64,000 nucleotides of DNA from the NCBI GenBank assembly GCA_020698575.1, contig CM036239.1, positions 9,013,263 through 9,077,262 of the forward strand. Reading direction: 5' to 3'. The notes under the pieces were generated by a model. That model saw only the letters and a list, made by a program, of their open reading frames with translations. It was not told the origin of the DNA and ran no database searches. This stretch comes from Bostrychus sinensis. Lineage: Eukaryota; Chordata; Actinopteri; Gobiiformes; Eleotridae. The first letter of the stretch is position 1. Each line of letters starts with the position of its first letter. A program made the translations under genes and the position numbers. This document shows positions 1 through 10,343 of this stretch, piece after piece.

Positions 1-130
1 TTTTTTCTGTTGTCCTGTCCTCTGTCATTAATCCATTCTCTTACTTCCACTCTGTGCCCCTCTGTTGTGTTGTTCATCCTGCCTCTTCCTCTTCCCTCTT
101 GTCTTGTGGTTACTGTCCCATCCCCTGCAG

Positions 131-268
131 AACCTCCCCCAGGTAAAGCAGGTTCAGGCTCTGCGACAGGTCAAGGAGCGGCTGCAGGCAGAGAACCGGG
201 CCCTGTCCCGGGTGGTGGCCAAGCTCTCGCAGTCCGCCTGCAGCCAGCTACCCAGCGTCGACCTCTAA
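131..268 (+). CDS. PPP1R12A: PPP1R12A (MYPT1) alternative terminal coding exon A, leucine zipper
   Basis: The exon follows a good 3' splice site (pyrimidine-rich tract ending CCCCTGCAG at 130) and reads 45 residues in phase 0 to a TAA stop. Leucines at exon residues 11, 18, 25 and 32 form a perfect heptad zipper (core LQAENRALSRVVAKLS). About half of the 23 zipper positions match exon B at 1658, so the two look like duplicated alternative exons. MYPT1 targets PP1 to myosin; its C-terminal zipper is known to bind cGMP kinase I-alpha. The tail after the zipper ends in VDL, which fits a class II PDZ ligand. Bases 1-130 are the upstream intron. An internal CAG|GTAAAG at 142/143 resembles a donor, so a 12-nt form is possible. 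The rest of the gene lies left of the window. The choice of A over other MYPT paralogues rests mainly on the PAWR neighbour. Confidence 0.85.
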   Translation, partial: NLPQVKQVQALRQVKERLQAENRALSRVVAKLSQSACSQLPSVDL

Positions 269-1657
269 GCTACGTGTCTGTGTCTACCACCATCTCCTCT
301 TGGTCTATTTCCTCCCCTTTCCAACCCCATTCTTCTTCTTCTCATGCATCATTCTCGCACTGCCCCGCACACATAGACAGGCAGGTGCCCAACCACTGAC
401 TGGTTTTTGTCTTTTCTGGCCGCTTGACCTCCCCAGAGCTTTTGGTTTTCAGAGTGGGGAGTGTGACTTTTTCAGACAGGACACTTTTATTTTACTGTTC
501 TTAATTATGAAGCACTTTCCTTGCCTTTGGACCAGGTGAAAACAAAACGCTTACAAGCTTGAGTCTTTTAAAAGTGTTGCTATTTCTCCTGAAGACTCTT
601 GCAGAAGGGCTGTAAAAGAAAGTGTCCTGTGTTTGTAGTTCTGGTGCCTCCATTGGGAATCAGATTTGTTTAGTTTGGCTTGTTCTGGTATCTTTGCATG
701 AAGTGGCTTCTTGAACGTTTGGCCCAGATTCTCAGAGTGAACTTGTTTTATTGCCTTGGTTGAGTTTCCCAAATCATAATTTAATTTGACATCAGCACAT
801 CTTTGAGCTGGATGCATGCACCGACAGGTTCATGCAGTCGCTGGGTTTGAATTTTGCTTTGTAAAGAAGTGAAGGAAGATAATGTAGTATTCTTCTGCAG
901 ATTGCTTGTAAACAAAGAGAAAGGGGGCTTACATTTGATTTATCTCTATGTTGAACTTCATCAACCTCAGATTTTTCACTTTTGGGTTTGGCAACAGGCT
1001 GTCTAAATGAACCCACGTTTTTTTAATTTTTTATTTTTTTATTTTTTTATGTCTTTTGGTATTTTCTGTTCTATTTACTGCTGGTATAGTCTCCAGCTTC
1101 TTTTGTAAGAGGAAACAGGTTAAAAAGATAATTCGATCATACAGTAAAACTTTATGGCATAACAAAAAGAACTTTTAATTTGCAACTCCCCTTTTTGTTG
1201 ACCCTGAACTCTAACACTTAAGTTTTTTTTTTTAAACTGACCGAAGTACCCACAAAAGCCTTTTATTGACTTCAACAAGAGACAAACCATAATAAAAAGT
1301 CTCTTCTTCATAACAAGAATTAAGAAGAAGCATTTTAAAATGTCAGTGACCCCTTTTTTCTCTTGCGGTGTTGTTTTTGTGGCTGCTTAATGAGCAGCCA
1401 TTTCTGGGTGTGCATGGCTTTTCAGGAACTTTGGCCTGTGGTGTGTCCGCTCCTACTACCCTCTCTTGACATAAGACAAGGATGTGATTATTTACAAAGC
1501 AGGCAAATTAAAACGCTGTGTAACCGAAATGTCACTTTTGCAATTAACAGTTTGCACAACCAGCCCGACTGGTTAAACACGAGTTTGTGTTCAGACTTGT
1601 CTAAGCTGTTTGTCTCTCTCTCTCTCCTTTCCCTGATTCCCTCTTATTCCCTTTCAG
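269..1657 (+). other. PPP1R12A: PPP1R12A intron, or 3'UTR of the exon A isoform
   Basis: This stretch separates the two alternative terminal exons. An AATAAA at 1291-1296 could end a transcript stopping in exon A, although no strong GU-rich element follows closely. A CAG|GTGAAA at 535/536 could instead act as a donor; that would put a junction more than 250 nt after the exon A stop and expose the mRNA to nonsense-mediated decay. The end (about 1612-1657) is a long CT-rich tract and CAG acceptor for exon B. I see no other coding. Confidence 0.5.
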
Positions 1658-1744
1658 ATGCTCCCAGACTTGAAAGCAGACAACCAGAGACTAAAGGACG
1701 AGAACGGAGCGCTCATTCGAGTCATTAGCAAGCTTTCCAAGTAG
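1658..1744 (+). CDS. PPP1R12A: PPP1R12A (MYPT1) terminal coding exon B, canonical leucine zipper
   Basis: After a long polypyrimidine tract and CTTTCAG the exon reads 28 residues to TAG, ending in the MYPT signature NQRLKDENGALIRVISKLSK. Leucines at exon residues 5, 12, 19 and 26 make the heptad zipper. This is the LZ-positive C-terminus of vertebrate MYPT1, which dimerises and binds cGMP-dependent protein kinase I-alpha, linking NO/cGMP to myosin light-chain dephosphorylation. The exon is in phase 0, the same phase as exon A, so the two can be exchanged after the same upstream exon. Mammalian MYPT1 makes LZ-plus and LZ-minus forms by 3' alternative splicing. The PPP1R12B C-terminus is similar, but synteny with PAWR argues for PPP1R12A. 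Confidence 0.93.
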   Translation: MLPDLKADNQRLKDENGALIRVISKLSK

Positions 1745-2717
1745 AGAAGGACCCCCACCCCACCACCCCTTCGCCCTGTTTTCTGCACCCCTTACTCTCC
1801 CATGGCAGTGACTATTGGAATTGCACATTTAGATATTAATTGCTACAGACATCAGAGACAAGACTCCTTTATTTGTATACTCCTCACAACTCTTTAGCTC
1901 CCTTTGCTTCACCGCTGCAATGTCCATTCCTCCATTCACCCCCTGCGCCACTTCCGACTATATCCCACTTGAATATGTGGCTGCTGTCCCGAATGAACCA
2001 CTGAGTTTACAAAGGAAAAGGAAAAGGGTTGAGCATGTAAAAACATTGTGGGCGGGGAAGCCTAAAAACTATTTAACCAATAAGCCTTAGTTGTACATAA
2101 AGAGAAAAAGAAAACACTTGCATCAGCCTCTTCTCTCAGCTCTCACTGAAGAACAGATATTATTCAACACCTGATTTTATTTGTGCCACAATCTCTTATT
2201 TGTAATGTTGGTTTTGTTTCCTCTTTGTAAGCCTTGTGTGCTGTGCAGTCTCCCCTTTGTCTCCCCCACTGCCCTCCAAGTGCCACTTCTGCCCTAATGT
2301 CAGCTCCTGTGGCCGCTACAGGACGCCTCCTTTCTCTTCTCTGGTCTTTGACCCGTGCACACACAAACACACTCTGTCCTGTTTTTGTACCTCTGCGTGT
2401 CTTCCTCCGAGAGGGAAAACTGTAATTCTTGCTTTAGCGAAACGAGGCAGAACTGGTGGAATTTAAGCTTTCACTGTATGTGCAATATGCATTTCTTTTT
2501 TTAATGCTTTAATGAGTCCATCACAGGTAGATTTTTCACTCTTCCTCCACATCCATGGCTCACTTTCCTCCCCTTTTTTGTTTTAAGTTTGTAGTGTAGT
2601 CAGTTTATACTCTCTTTCTCACTTTGTTTTAGCAGGTACTGAGTGATGCTGTATATACCTGTATGTATTTGTTTGAGATCAGCACATGGCATGCATTTAT
2701 CCTTCCCGTCTGTTACT

Positions 2718-2723
2718 ATTAAA
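2718..2723 (+). promoter_or_regulatory. PPP1R12A: Poly(A) signal ATTAAA (proximal)
   Basis: ATTAAA is followed 25-40 nt later by a GT/T-rich stretch (GGTGTGTTTTAATTATTTT), the usual layout of a cleavage site. Confidence 0.55.
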
Positions 2724-3247
2724 AGTATACAAATTCCAGAGGACAAGAGGTGTGTTTTAATTATTTTATTTAGATACAAACAAACGAGCCTCTCTTAAAA
2801 AGGACGGCTGACAGTGTTTAGTGCTTTCCAGTTTAAGTACACATAGTTGTGAGATAAGCGCTTTTCTACATTTCACTTTCTGTGTTCAGTATCTTGGAAG
2901 AATGCTGTTCTTTTTCTTTCCATTTTAAAAGCTATAGTGCTATAGCCAATGTGTTGCTAACCCAGTCTTTTTTACAATGTCTACACTGTCAATGCCATGT
3001 GAGGAGTCCTGATGTCAGGATAAAGCAAAATGCCATCGTTATTCCACACATCGAAAACATTTTTTTGCATTTCAGTGGCCTTTTTAAGGATATTTAGTAA
3101 AAGAGGAGAAAAGTCACTGGGGATGGACTGATGACCATCTACTTTGGTTTAGACTTGTTTTTGTTTTTTCATCATCTTGTAAAATAGGTGTGTGGCTTAT
3201 AACATGCAAGCTGTGCTGTGACTACCAACCACTGAAGAGTTCATTAA

Positions 3248-3253
3248 AATAAA
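3248..3253 (+). promoter_or_regulatory. PPP1R12A: Poly(A) signal AATAAA (distal)
   Basis: A canonical AATAAA is followed by TTGTACATTG and a T-rich run. It is the last hexamer before repeat sequence begins, so it is the likely distal end of PPP1R12A. Confidence 0.6.
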
Positions 3254-3298
3254 GTTGTACATTGTAAAGATTCATATTGTCATATTTTTTTCTATTTT

Positions 3299-4535
3299 AT
3301 TTTGCAAATGCAGGCTCTTAAAGTATTAAATTTGATGGCATCAAAAGCAAGGCCTTAAAAGCATTAAGTCTAATCAGTGAGTAATACATTTTGCTCATCT
3401 AGGTCTTAATTTTGTTAAATATTTATAATGACAATCAAATGAAATGGTGATAAATAATAATGAATAAAAACAAATTTACAATTTACAATATTCTATAAAA
3501 ATGTTATCAGTGAATATTTCAGTTTAATTTCATGATTTTTTTTACTGTAGCACTTGAGTTATTTTATCTATATATGACATTTTAACAGATTATTTTTCTG
3601 TTCTGAGGATATTGGCATCAAATTTCACTCTAAATGGCATTAAAAGTTCTTTTAAAGGTCTTAAATTTCCCTTGACAAAACCTGGAGCTACCCTGGTTTG
3701 TGTTTGTTCACAACAGAAAACAAGCAGGATGTACTTTTTATTAACTATTACAAATATATGTTGTTGAGGTGACACAGTATGAGGACAAATCCTAACATTT
3801 CAGAAATAAAGCAGAGTAATTTAGTTTTACCAGAGCGGTTAATACAGGGCAGGCCCAAAGTCTTAAAAGTATTAAAAATGTATTAAATTTGATGTGGTCC
3901 AAATCAAAGCCTTAAAAATATTCAATCTTTTGAGCAGGTATTAAATTCTGTTCATCTTGGTCTTAAATTAAAAAAGGTCTTTTCAGTAGTTGTGAATATT
4001 TTCTTACAAACTTTGACATTTATCAAAATAATTACACAGATCATTGACGCTTGTATTTGTAAAAAACAAAAAAAAAAAAAAAAACAGAATATTTTGAAGT
4101 AATACTTCATAACTAACAACAGACAAGTACAGTACTGTAAATCTTATTTGTGAGTCAGATTGAAGCAATAATTCAATCATAAATTGTTTTAAAAATGTCC
4201 ATAAAAAAATTCGGATGTACCTTTAGTTTGTAAGTTTCCGAAAGCTTTTGTTATAAATCTACTTTTTATACAGACTGCATAATGTTGCAAAAATATCATC
4301 ACAATACTTTATCAGTATCAGGGCCTTTATCAGTGAAATGTATTCAGTTTTAAGATTATTTAATACACTGTTATTTCCTCTGTATTAGGCTTTAAAATAA
4401 AACACTTGAGTGTCAGAGTAGTATGAATATTTAATTATTGTAAAATTCATACAGATTATTTCATTCTAAGTGGCATTAAAAAGTCCTTAAAAAGGTCTTA
4501 AATTTCCCTTGACAAACCCTGGAGCTGCCCTGTAA
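3299..4535. repeat. Two tandem copies of an AT-rich interspersed repeat
   Basis: A unit with AAGTATTAAATTTGATG near its start and GGTCTTAAATTTCCCTTGAC plus CTGGAGCT(A/G)CCCTG at its end occurs at about 3310-3695 and again at about 3865-4533, in the same direction. The copies are diverged and differ in length. No terminal inverted repeats or coding are visible and I cannot name the family. The second copy contains an A-run at about 4064-4084. Confidence 0.6.
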
Positions 4536-4566
4536 AGCAGAGGTCATGCTGCTACATTTCATCCGA

Positions 4567-4580
4567 CCAGCAGGTGGCGC
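4567..4580 (+). promoter_or_regulatory. Candidate CTCF binding motif
   Basis: CCAGCAGGTGGCGC matches the vertebrate CTCF core CCASYAGRKGGCRC at every position. It lies in unique sequence just after the repeat and between the two genes, where an insulator or loop anchor would be plausible. Motif match only; occupancy is unknown. Confidence 0.55.
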
Positions 4581-5507
4581 ACAGCTTTGCAAACTGTAAC
4601 CTCTCACTCATTTGTGGCATTTGACCAGTCCAAGCCATATCTAATGTTTTTGTGTAAATTAATCCTAAAACTTAATAATAGTTTAATAAAGCTGTACACA
4701 CCCATCCTTTTTTATGTATTTATATTTGCACATACTAAAAATGACAATGTAAATTTACAAAATGAATATAAAAAAAGAGCAGTATAAGTGCTGCAAACAG
4801 GCTTATTTTAAAGCTTATAATACAAATACAAAAGTTACATACACTAAAAATTACAGTTAAGACAGTAAACAGGCTTCATAAATAGAATAGAACAACTCTT
4901 TAAATGTTTTTTTAATGGCACAATTACAGCCTCTATATCTTAAGCAAAACTGGGCAGATTACAGATTTTGGCAAATGGAAGTCTTGATTTTGATGAGTAT
5001 TGTAGCAATAATGAACCTCTGTACTAGTTTTAAAATAAAATATGAAATGCTCAGGTATCGTCACTTTTATTAAAACAACCTCTGTATCTGTGTAGCTTCA
5101 GTGAGCACACATTTATTTCTCAGTAGTTTGGTTTGTCGTCTGGCTGTTTACCGTTAACAATAATGGAGCTCTAAAAGCCGTTAGGATAAGCACTGCTATC
5201 TTATAATTGCCTCAAGTCATGCAAAAAGTTCCTGTCGTCATTTTCCGTTGCCTCAGCGCATTGGTTTGTCTCTCATTAGGAACATCCTTCATCAGTCGTG
5301 TGGCTTGGTCTTGGTCAGGATGAGTTTAGTTAGCAGGGCTTTGATCAGAAGCTGTTTCATTGTGAGTTTGCTTACGTCATGGACAGAAAGTCAGGTCAGG
5401 ATTAAACATAAAAATGTGGAGATGTTGCTGAGAGTAGGGATTTTCATACAGATGGGTCTAGACCAAAAGGAATGTTTAGCCTAAATATTGTTTTAATTAC
5501 ATAAAAT
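4581..5507. other. Intergenic AT-rich sequence, nothing recognised
   Basis: No conserved open frame, splice pattern or clear repeat end is visible. The short open frames here have no recognisable motif. Confidence 0.5.
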
Positions 5508-6602
5508 CAGATCAGAGGTGGAATGTAACAAAGTAAAAGGACTTAGTTACTATACTTAAGGTGCAATTTTCATGTATCTGTACTTTACTTAAGTAAATTT
5601 TACAAGGGATACTTTTACTTCACTACATTTTAGAGCAAGTATCTGTAGTTTTTATTCCACTACTTTTCTGAGTTGTTTTGAAGTACAAAGTATTTTGAGT
5701 TTTGGTTTAAAATCATGTGTTTTTGTTGTGCCCTCATTATAGACAGACAGTACTTAAATATAACAGATGCAGTAAAGTAGTACTGCTTTAGAAACATCAG
5801 AATAATAAAGACAGAAGAGCTCAGCGACAGATTCAGTCTCTTCTACTGCACCAGTTTGTTCATTTCATCTGGAATCAGCAAAATCCCTCACATTTAACTC
5901 ATTCATGAGCTGAGTCTGTGCAAAATACTTTAACTTTTTTACTTGCAAGTACATTTAAAAGTAAGTACTTTTATACTTTTACTTAAGTTGAAATTTTCAA
6001 TCAACATTTATTTATAGAGCCCTTTACAACACACAAGTTGACCAAAGTGCTTTCCAATAAAAAATAATAAAATCAATAATAAAACTGTAATAAAACAATA
6101 AAATCAGAAAAGATATAAATACATTCATGCAACAAATTATAAATAGTGTGTCACAGCATTACTAAGAGTTGGAAGCCAATCTGATTAAATATGTCTTAAG
6201 CCAGGATTTAAAAAGACCAAAGTCTGTGATGGTGCACGTTTCAGGAGGCAGCTTGTTCCAGAGTCTGGGCCCGATCACCCCAGAGTTTGTATCTGGCTCT
6301 CGGTCCAAGAGCAGTTTATTACATGACCTCAAGGCCCTGTTTGGGTTTCAGACCACCAACAACTCAGTAAGACAGGGCGGGGCGAGGCCATGGACAGCTT
6401 TCAAAACAAAGAGTAAAATCTTAAAATCAATTCTAAAAGAAACAGGAAGCCAGTGGAGCGAATAAAGGACTGGGGTGATGTGCTGACGTCTGGAAGTGCA
6501 GCATTCTGCACTAGTTGGAGGTCATACTTTTACTTTTACTTGAGTAAATACTTGCTCCTTTATCTGTACTTTTACTTAAATTGAGTAGTTCCTCCACCGC
6601 TG
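5508..6602 (+). mobile_element. hAT-type MITE, copy A, split by another repeat
   Basis: The element is flanked by a perfect 8-bp duplication CATAAAAT (5500-5507 and 6603-6610). The ends are GGTGGAATGTAAC on the left and CCTCCACCGCTG on the right, imperfect inverted repeats. The body is rich in AAGTACTTTTACTT blocks and has no coding. An 8-bp TSD with CAG..CTG ends is the hAT pattern. The extra length over copy B comes from an unrelated repeat at about 6000-6525. Confidence 0.85.
6000..6525 (+). repeat. Fish interspersed repeat inserted in MITE copy A
   Basis: It starts TTTATTTATAGAGCCCTTTAC and CCAAAGTGCTTTCC, and has CAGGAAGCCAGTGGAG and GCAGCATTCTGCAC near its end. This conserved set of boxes recurs in part at about 31585-31680, 37885-38160, 51798-52015 and 52045-52120. 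The 98-codon open frame at 6169-6465 lies wholly inside it and is repeat-derived, not a gene. Confidence 0.7.
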
Positions 6603-6749
6603 CATAAAATGGCAACATTTTAGTTTTTTATGAAAAAGGCTAACAAAGGAAGTTGTACACTGAAACACAAAATTGCAAAAAAGAAGAAAATTAAAGCCAC
6701 ACTGATCCAGAAAACCCTTGTATCTCACATGTAACTATTTTTGTGTTGT

Positions 6750-7326
6750 TTACCCCCTGGGCTTTTTGTCAAACCACGAGTCCCCCCTCACTCATATGTG
6801 TTCATTTTTCAGTGGTCATAGAAAACATCTATTATTTAGTAAATAGCTCTTTTATACATACTTTAATGTCAATGCTAAATCTCCTGCATTTTTGCTTGAA
6901 AATAAAATTCGAAATAAAAAATGCCATTAAAATAACAATAAATATTAAATATTAAATAAATGACAAAAATATAACAGTATAAACTTCTATTCCAGTAATC
7001 AATATACTATATATTTCATGTTTAAACTGAAAACAAATAATCTAAAAACTCTCTTAAAATCTTAAATTTACAATAAAAATTTACCAGAAACAATTATCAT
7101 TTGAATACCTCTCCTTAGAAACAAGCTGTACAGCTATTTAAATAATATTTTTAGTAGTTTCACTTCCTTTTAATCAACCATTTTTAATCAACTGTTAATG
7201 AGTCACATGTGTGTTTGTTTTTCATAAGTTTCAATAAAGTTTAATATAAAAAGACTGCAAATATTCTTCTATCAAATAATTAAATAATTCTAAGTACCCC
7301 ATGTAACCCCTGGTTGGGAAACACTG
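6750..7326. mobile_element. hAT-like element fragment (GTACCCC/GGTTGGGAAACACTG end)
   Basis: The right end, CCCCTGGTTGGGAAACACTG at 7307-7326, and the preceding TAAATAATTCTAAGTACCCC also occur at 32930-32989, so both are copies of one family. The left end is diverged; TTTACCCCCTGG near 6750 may mark it. No TSD is readable. Confidence 0.5.
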
Positions 7327-8104
7327 CCTAAAGTCACTCCTGGATCTAATAATTTAAAAAAACTAAATAAAATTGTGGTTTACAGAACAATAATCGGAGA
7401 TAAATCTGGGTCCCACAGTCTGCAGACAAACTGAGAGATGGACAGCTGCAGTTCAAGGATTCACTTACGTCTTGTAAAAGTGTCACAGCCATCACTTGTT
7501 AATAACTTTCTGAAGCCCTAGAAATGACAAGAGTCCAGGAGGGGCATGGAGACTGCAGAAGTGTCTATGATTGCTGGCTGGCTGCTCTCTGATTCCTGGC
7601 AGCAGCTACACTTTGGAACGATGTGTTGTGGTTTTCGAGGTTTGAAATCATCCACGGAGAAGGAATAAGAGCTGTCACACACACTTATCCTGTCAGCTCA
7701 TTTGGTTTTCGCCTTGCGCCAAATCTCCACTTTTCTTTTCTACCAGAAAACGCGAGCAACCCAAACAAACCTTCCTTCCTTCTTTCTCCCAGAAGTGATT
7801 TTAAACTTAGATACAGACTTAGACACAGTGGATAAGCAAAAAAATAAAAAAATAAATGTTTCGGAGCTGAGGAGAGACAGCAGCGGGGATTCTCTCTCAT
7901 GACAAACAATGACAAATGAAAGCTTTGTGATAAAGTGACAGCTCAGAGTCTGTCACTGAAACAAAGACAAACACGCTCGGGTAGAAAAGGCTGACTTAAA
8001 GAAAATGGAAATGGCAGAATACAGAGATTCTGCAGAAGTTAGATAGATAGATGCAAGGTTTATATGTGTAAAGGCAGGTGAGCTTATACTTTTGGAAATA
8101 TAGC
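7327..8104. other. Intergenic unique sequence
   Basis: Mixed-composition sequence without recognised genes. The short frames around 7623-7915 on both strands overlap one another and show no family motif. Confidence 0.4.
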
Positions 8105-8210
8105 GTACATGAGAGTAAATTGTTGCCAGTTTTTGTCTGTGCCTTGTGACTGTTGTGTAGCTGGGATAGGCTCCAGTCCCCTACAACCCCTTAAGGCAAA
8201 ATGAATGAAT
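8105..8210 (+). repeat. LINE 3'-tail fragment
   Basis: GCTGGGATAGGCTCCAG followed by CCCC(T)ACAACCCC and AATGAATGAAT resembles the conserved 3' tail of fish L2-type LINEs and dependent SINEs, which end in short ATGG/ATGA repeats. Only about 100 bp remain. Confidence 0.55.
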
Positions 8211-8287
8211 ATTAAAGTTAAACAACCACCAATCGCATCTGAATATCAATTAGTTCAATTAAAAGTGAAAAACATTTATAGATTCAG

Positions 8288-8858
8288 CAGTGGTGGAAGA
8301 AGTACTCAATTAATTTATTTAAATAAAAGTACAGATAAAGGAGCAAACATTTTCTGAAGTAAAACATTTCTAATTAAATAAAAGTATAAAAATATCTTCT
8401 TTTAAATGTACTTGCAAGTAAAAAATAAAAGTATTTTGCACAGATTCAGCTCATGAATGTGTTAAATGTGAGGGATTTTGCCAAAAAATGTTGCTGATTA
8501 CTAAAGAAATGAACAAACTGGTGCAGTAGAAGAGACTGAATCTGTCGCTGAGCTCTTCTGTCTTTATTATTCTGATGTTTCTAAAGCAGTACTACTTTAC
8601 TGCATCTGTTATATTTAAGTACTGTGTGTCTACAGTGAGGGCACGACAAAAACACATGATTTTAAACCAAAATGCAAAATACTTTGTACTTCAAACCAAC
8701 TCAGAAATGTAGTGGAGTAAAAAGTACAGATACTTGCTCTAAAATGTAGTGGAGTAAAAGTACCCCTTGTAAAATGTACTCAAGCAAAGTACAGATACAT
8801 GAAAATTGTACTTAAGTAAAGTAAATAAGTACTTTTACTTTGTTACATTCCACCACTG
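8288..8858 (-). mobile_element. hAT-type MITE, copy B (complete)
   Basis: A complete 571-bp element with an identical 8-bp TSD AGATTCAG (8280-8287 and 8859-8866) and an 11-bp perfect inverted repeat CAGTGGTGGAA..TTCCACCACTG. It lies in the opposite orientation to copy A and has no coding capacity. This copy defines the family ends most clearly. Confidence 0.92.
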
Positions 8859-8866
8859 AGATTCAG

Positions 8867-9565
8867 CATTTATTTATTTGAATTATAGCTTACAGATAAT
8901 GAAAGAAAAATGCATTCATTGACATTACATGAGACATAATTTGTTGCCAGTGTTGTGACTTGGTTTATTGTGACACTGTGTGACTTTGAAAGTGTTTGGG
9001 CAGAGGAGTTGTTGGAGGAGGTTTGCTGCTGACCCACGCTGTGCCCCGGCTTCAGTGTGGACAGATGGCACCCTGCAGATGGCACCGGGATCCTGCCGGG
9101 AGTCCACAGAGGTGACGAGGGCACACATCACAGATCCATTAAAGGTAAACTCAGTCGTTCAAATACATCGAGAACTAAAACTCCACTCTACTCACTCTGC
9201 TTTCTTAGTTTCTCCAGCACTCAAGTTTTTCTCTGCGTGTGAGCCAAACATCTGTGAAGATTAAAGAAAACATTTCTTGAATTCTTACTTCAGTAAACAA
9301 CTTCATGCAGGAGTGTTTTTTCGGGGCTATACAGTTACTTTTCTAATGGGCTCTGACTGAAACACTGCTGTAAAATAAATGAAAATATGTGAAAGTGAAT
9401 GAGTAGGCATCATGCACTGTTAGTTTAATATAAATGTCAGCTCTCTGCAATTGAAAACTGGCAATTATTTTTTCCTCTAAACCTCAAATATGTTAAATAC
9501 TTTTTTTAAACTGTGCAACATATATAGATTTAATAAAAGCACTATAATGTGTGTGGTGAATCTAT
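8867..9565. other. Intergenic spacer between MITE copies
   Basis: Unique sequence. Overlapping short frames at 8870-9264 on both strands show no family motif, so I do not call a gene. Confidence 0.4.
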
Positions 9566-10195
9566 CAGTGGTGGAATGTAAAGTAAAACAACTTAATAAA
9601 TTGTACAAGAGGTACTTTTACTTTTACTTTACTACATTTCAGAGCAAGTATCTGTACATCTTTACTCTACTACATTTTTGAGTTGGTTTGAAGTACAAAG
9701 TATTTTGAGTTTTGGTTTTGTTGTGCCCTCATTGTAGACACACAGTACTTAAATATAACAGATGCAGTAAAGTAGTACTGCTTTAGAAACATCAGAATAA
9801 TAAAGACAGAAGACCTCAGCGACAGATTCAGTCTCTTCTACTGCAGCAGTTTGTTCATTTCATCTGGAATCAGCAAAATCCCTCACATTTAACACATTCA
9901 TGAGCTGAGTCTGTGCAAAATACTTTTACTTTTTTACTTGCAAATACATAAAAGATGCAGTAAAGTAGTATTCTTCAGAAAAACCTCACTGACAGATTCA
10001 GTCTCTTCTATTTCACCATTAACCTTTAGTTTTCAGCACAGTTTTTCAGTAAAATCCCTCACATTTAACCCATTCATTAGTTTTTGATCTGTGCAAAATA
10101 CTTTTACTATTTTACTTACAAGTACATTTAAAAGTAAGTGCTTTTATACTTGCTCCTTTATCTGTTTAAGTAAAGAAAATGAGTACTTCTCTGTT
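9566..10195 (+). mobile_element. hAT-type MITE, copy C (internally duplicated, right end lost)
   Basis: Starts CAGTGGTGGAATGTAAAG at 9566. The block with the ATGCAGTAAAGTAGTA, CAGATTCAGTCTCTTCTA and AAAATCCCTCACATTTAAC boxes occurs twice (about 9760-9945 and 9953-10120). The first resembles copies A and F, the second copy E. The expected TTCCACCACTG end and TSD are not present. Confidence 0.75.
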
Positions 10196-10224
10196 TTTGT
10201 CTAGCATTACTAAGGCTGTGTTAA

Positions 10225-10339
10225 CCCCTTAATGCCTGAATTTATTTCCAATTATATAAAAAAATATTCTTCAAACACGCATTATTTCTGCAGCACTCTT
10301 GGATTAAATGCTATGTTGCAAATTAGCGACATAAAGGGG
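10225..10339. mobile_element. Short piggyBac-type MITE
   Basis: 115 bp between two TTAA sites (10221-10224 and 10340-10343), with terminal repeats CCCCTTAATG and CATAAAGGGG. TTAA flanks with CCC-starting ends are the piggyBac pattern. The element is too short to encode anything. Confidence 0.65.
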
Positions 10340-10343
10340 TTAA

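Larger units (their letters stand above)
1745..3275 (+). other. PPP1R12A: PPP1R12A 3' untranslated region
   Basis: The sequence after the stop is unique, T-rich and free of recognisable repeats until about 3299. It contains two matches to the Pumilio site UGUANAUA (TGTACATA at 2092 and TGTATATA at 2650). Two poly(A) hexamers follow, so short (about 1.0 kb) and long (about 1.5 kb) UTR forms are likely. The end is inferred, not observed. Confidence 0.7.

Noticed and set aside
1612..1650. CT-rich microsatellite
   Set aside because: Best read as the polypyrimidine tract of the exon B acceptor rather than a separate repeat.
6169..6465. 98-codon open frame
   Set aside because: Lies wholly within an interspersed repeat whose boxes recur elsewhere; no protein family recognised.
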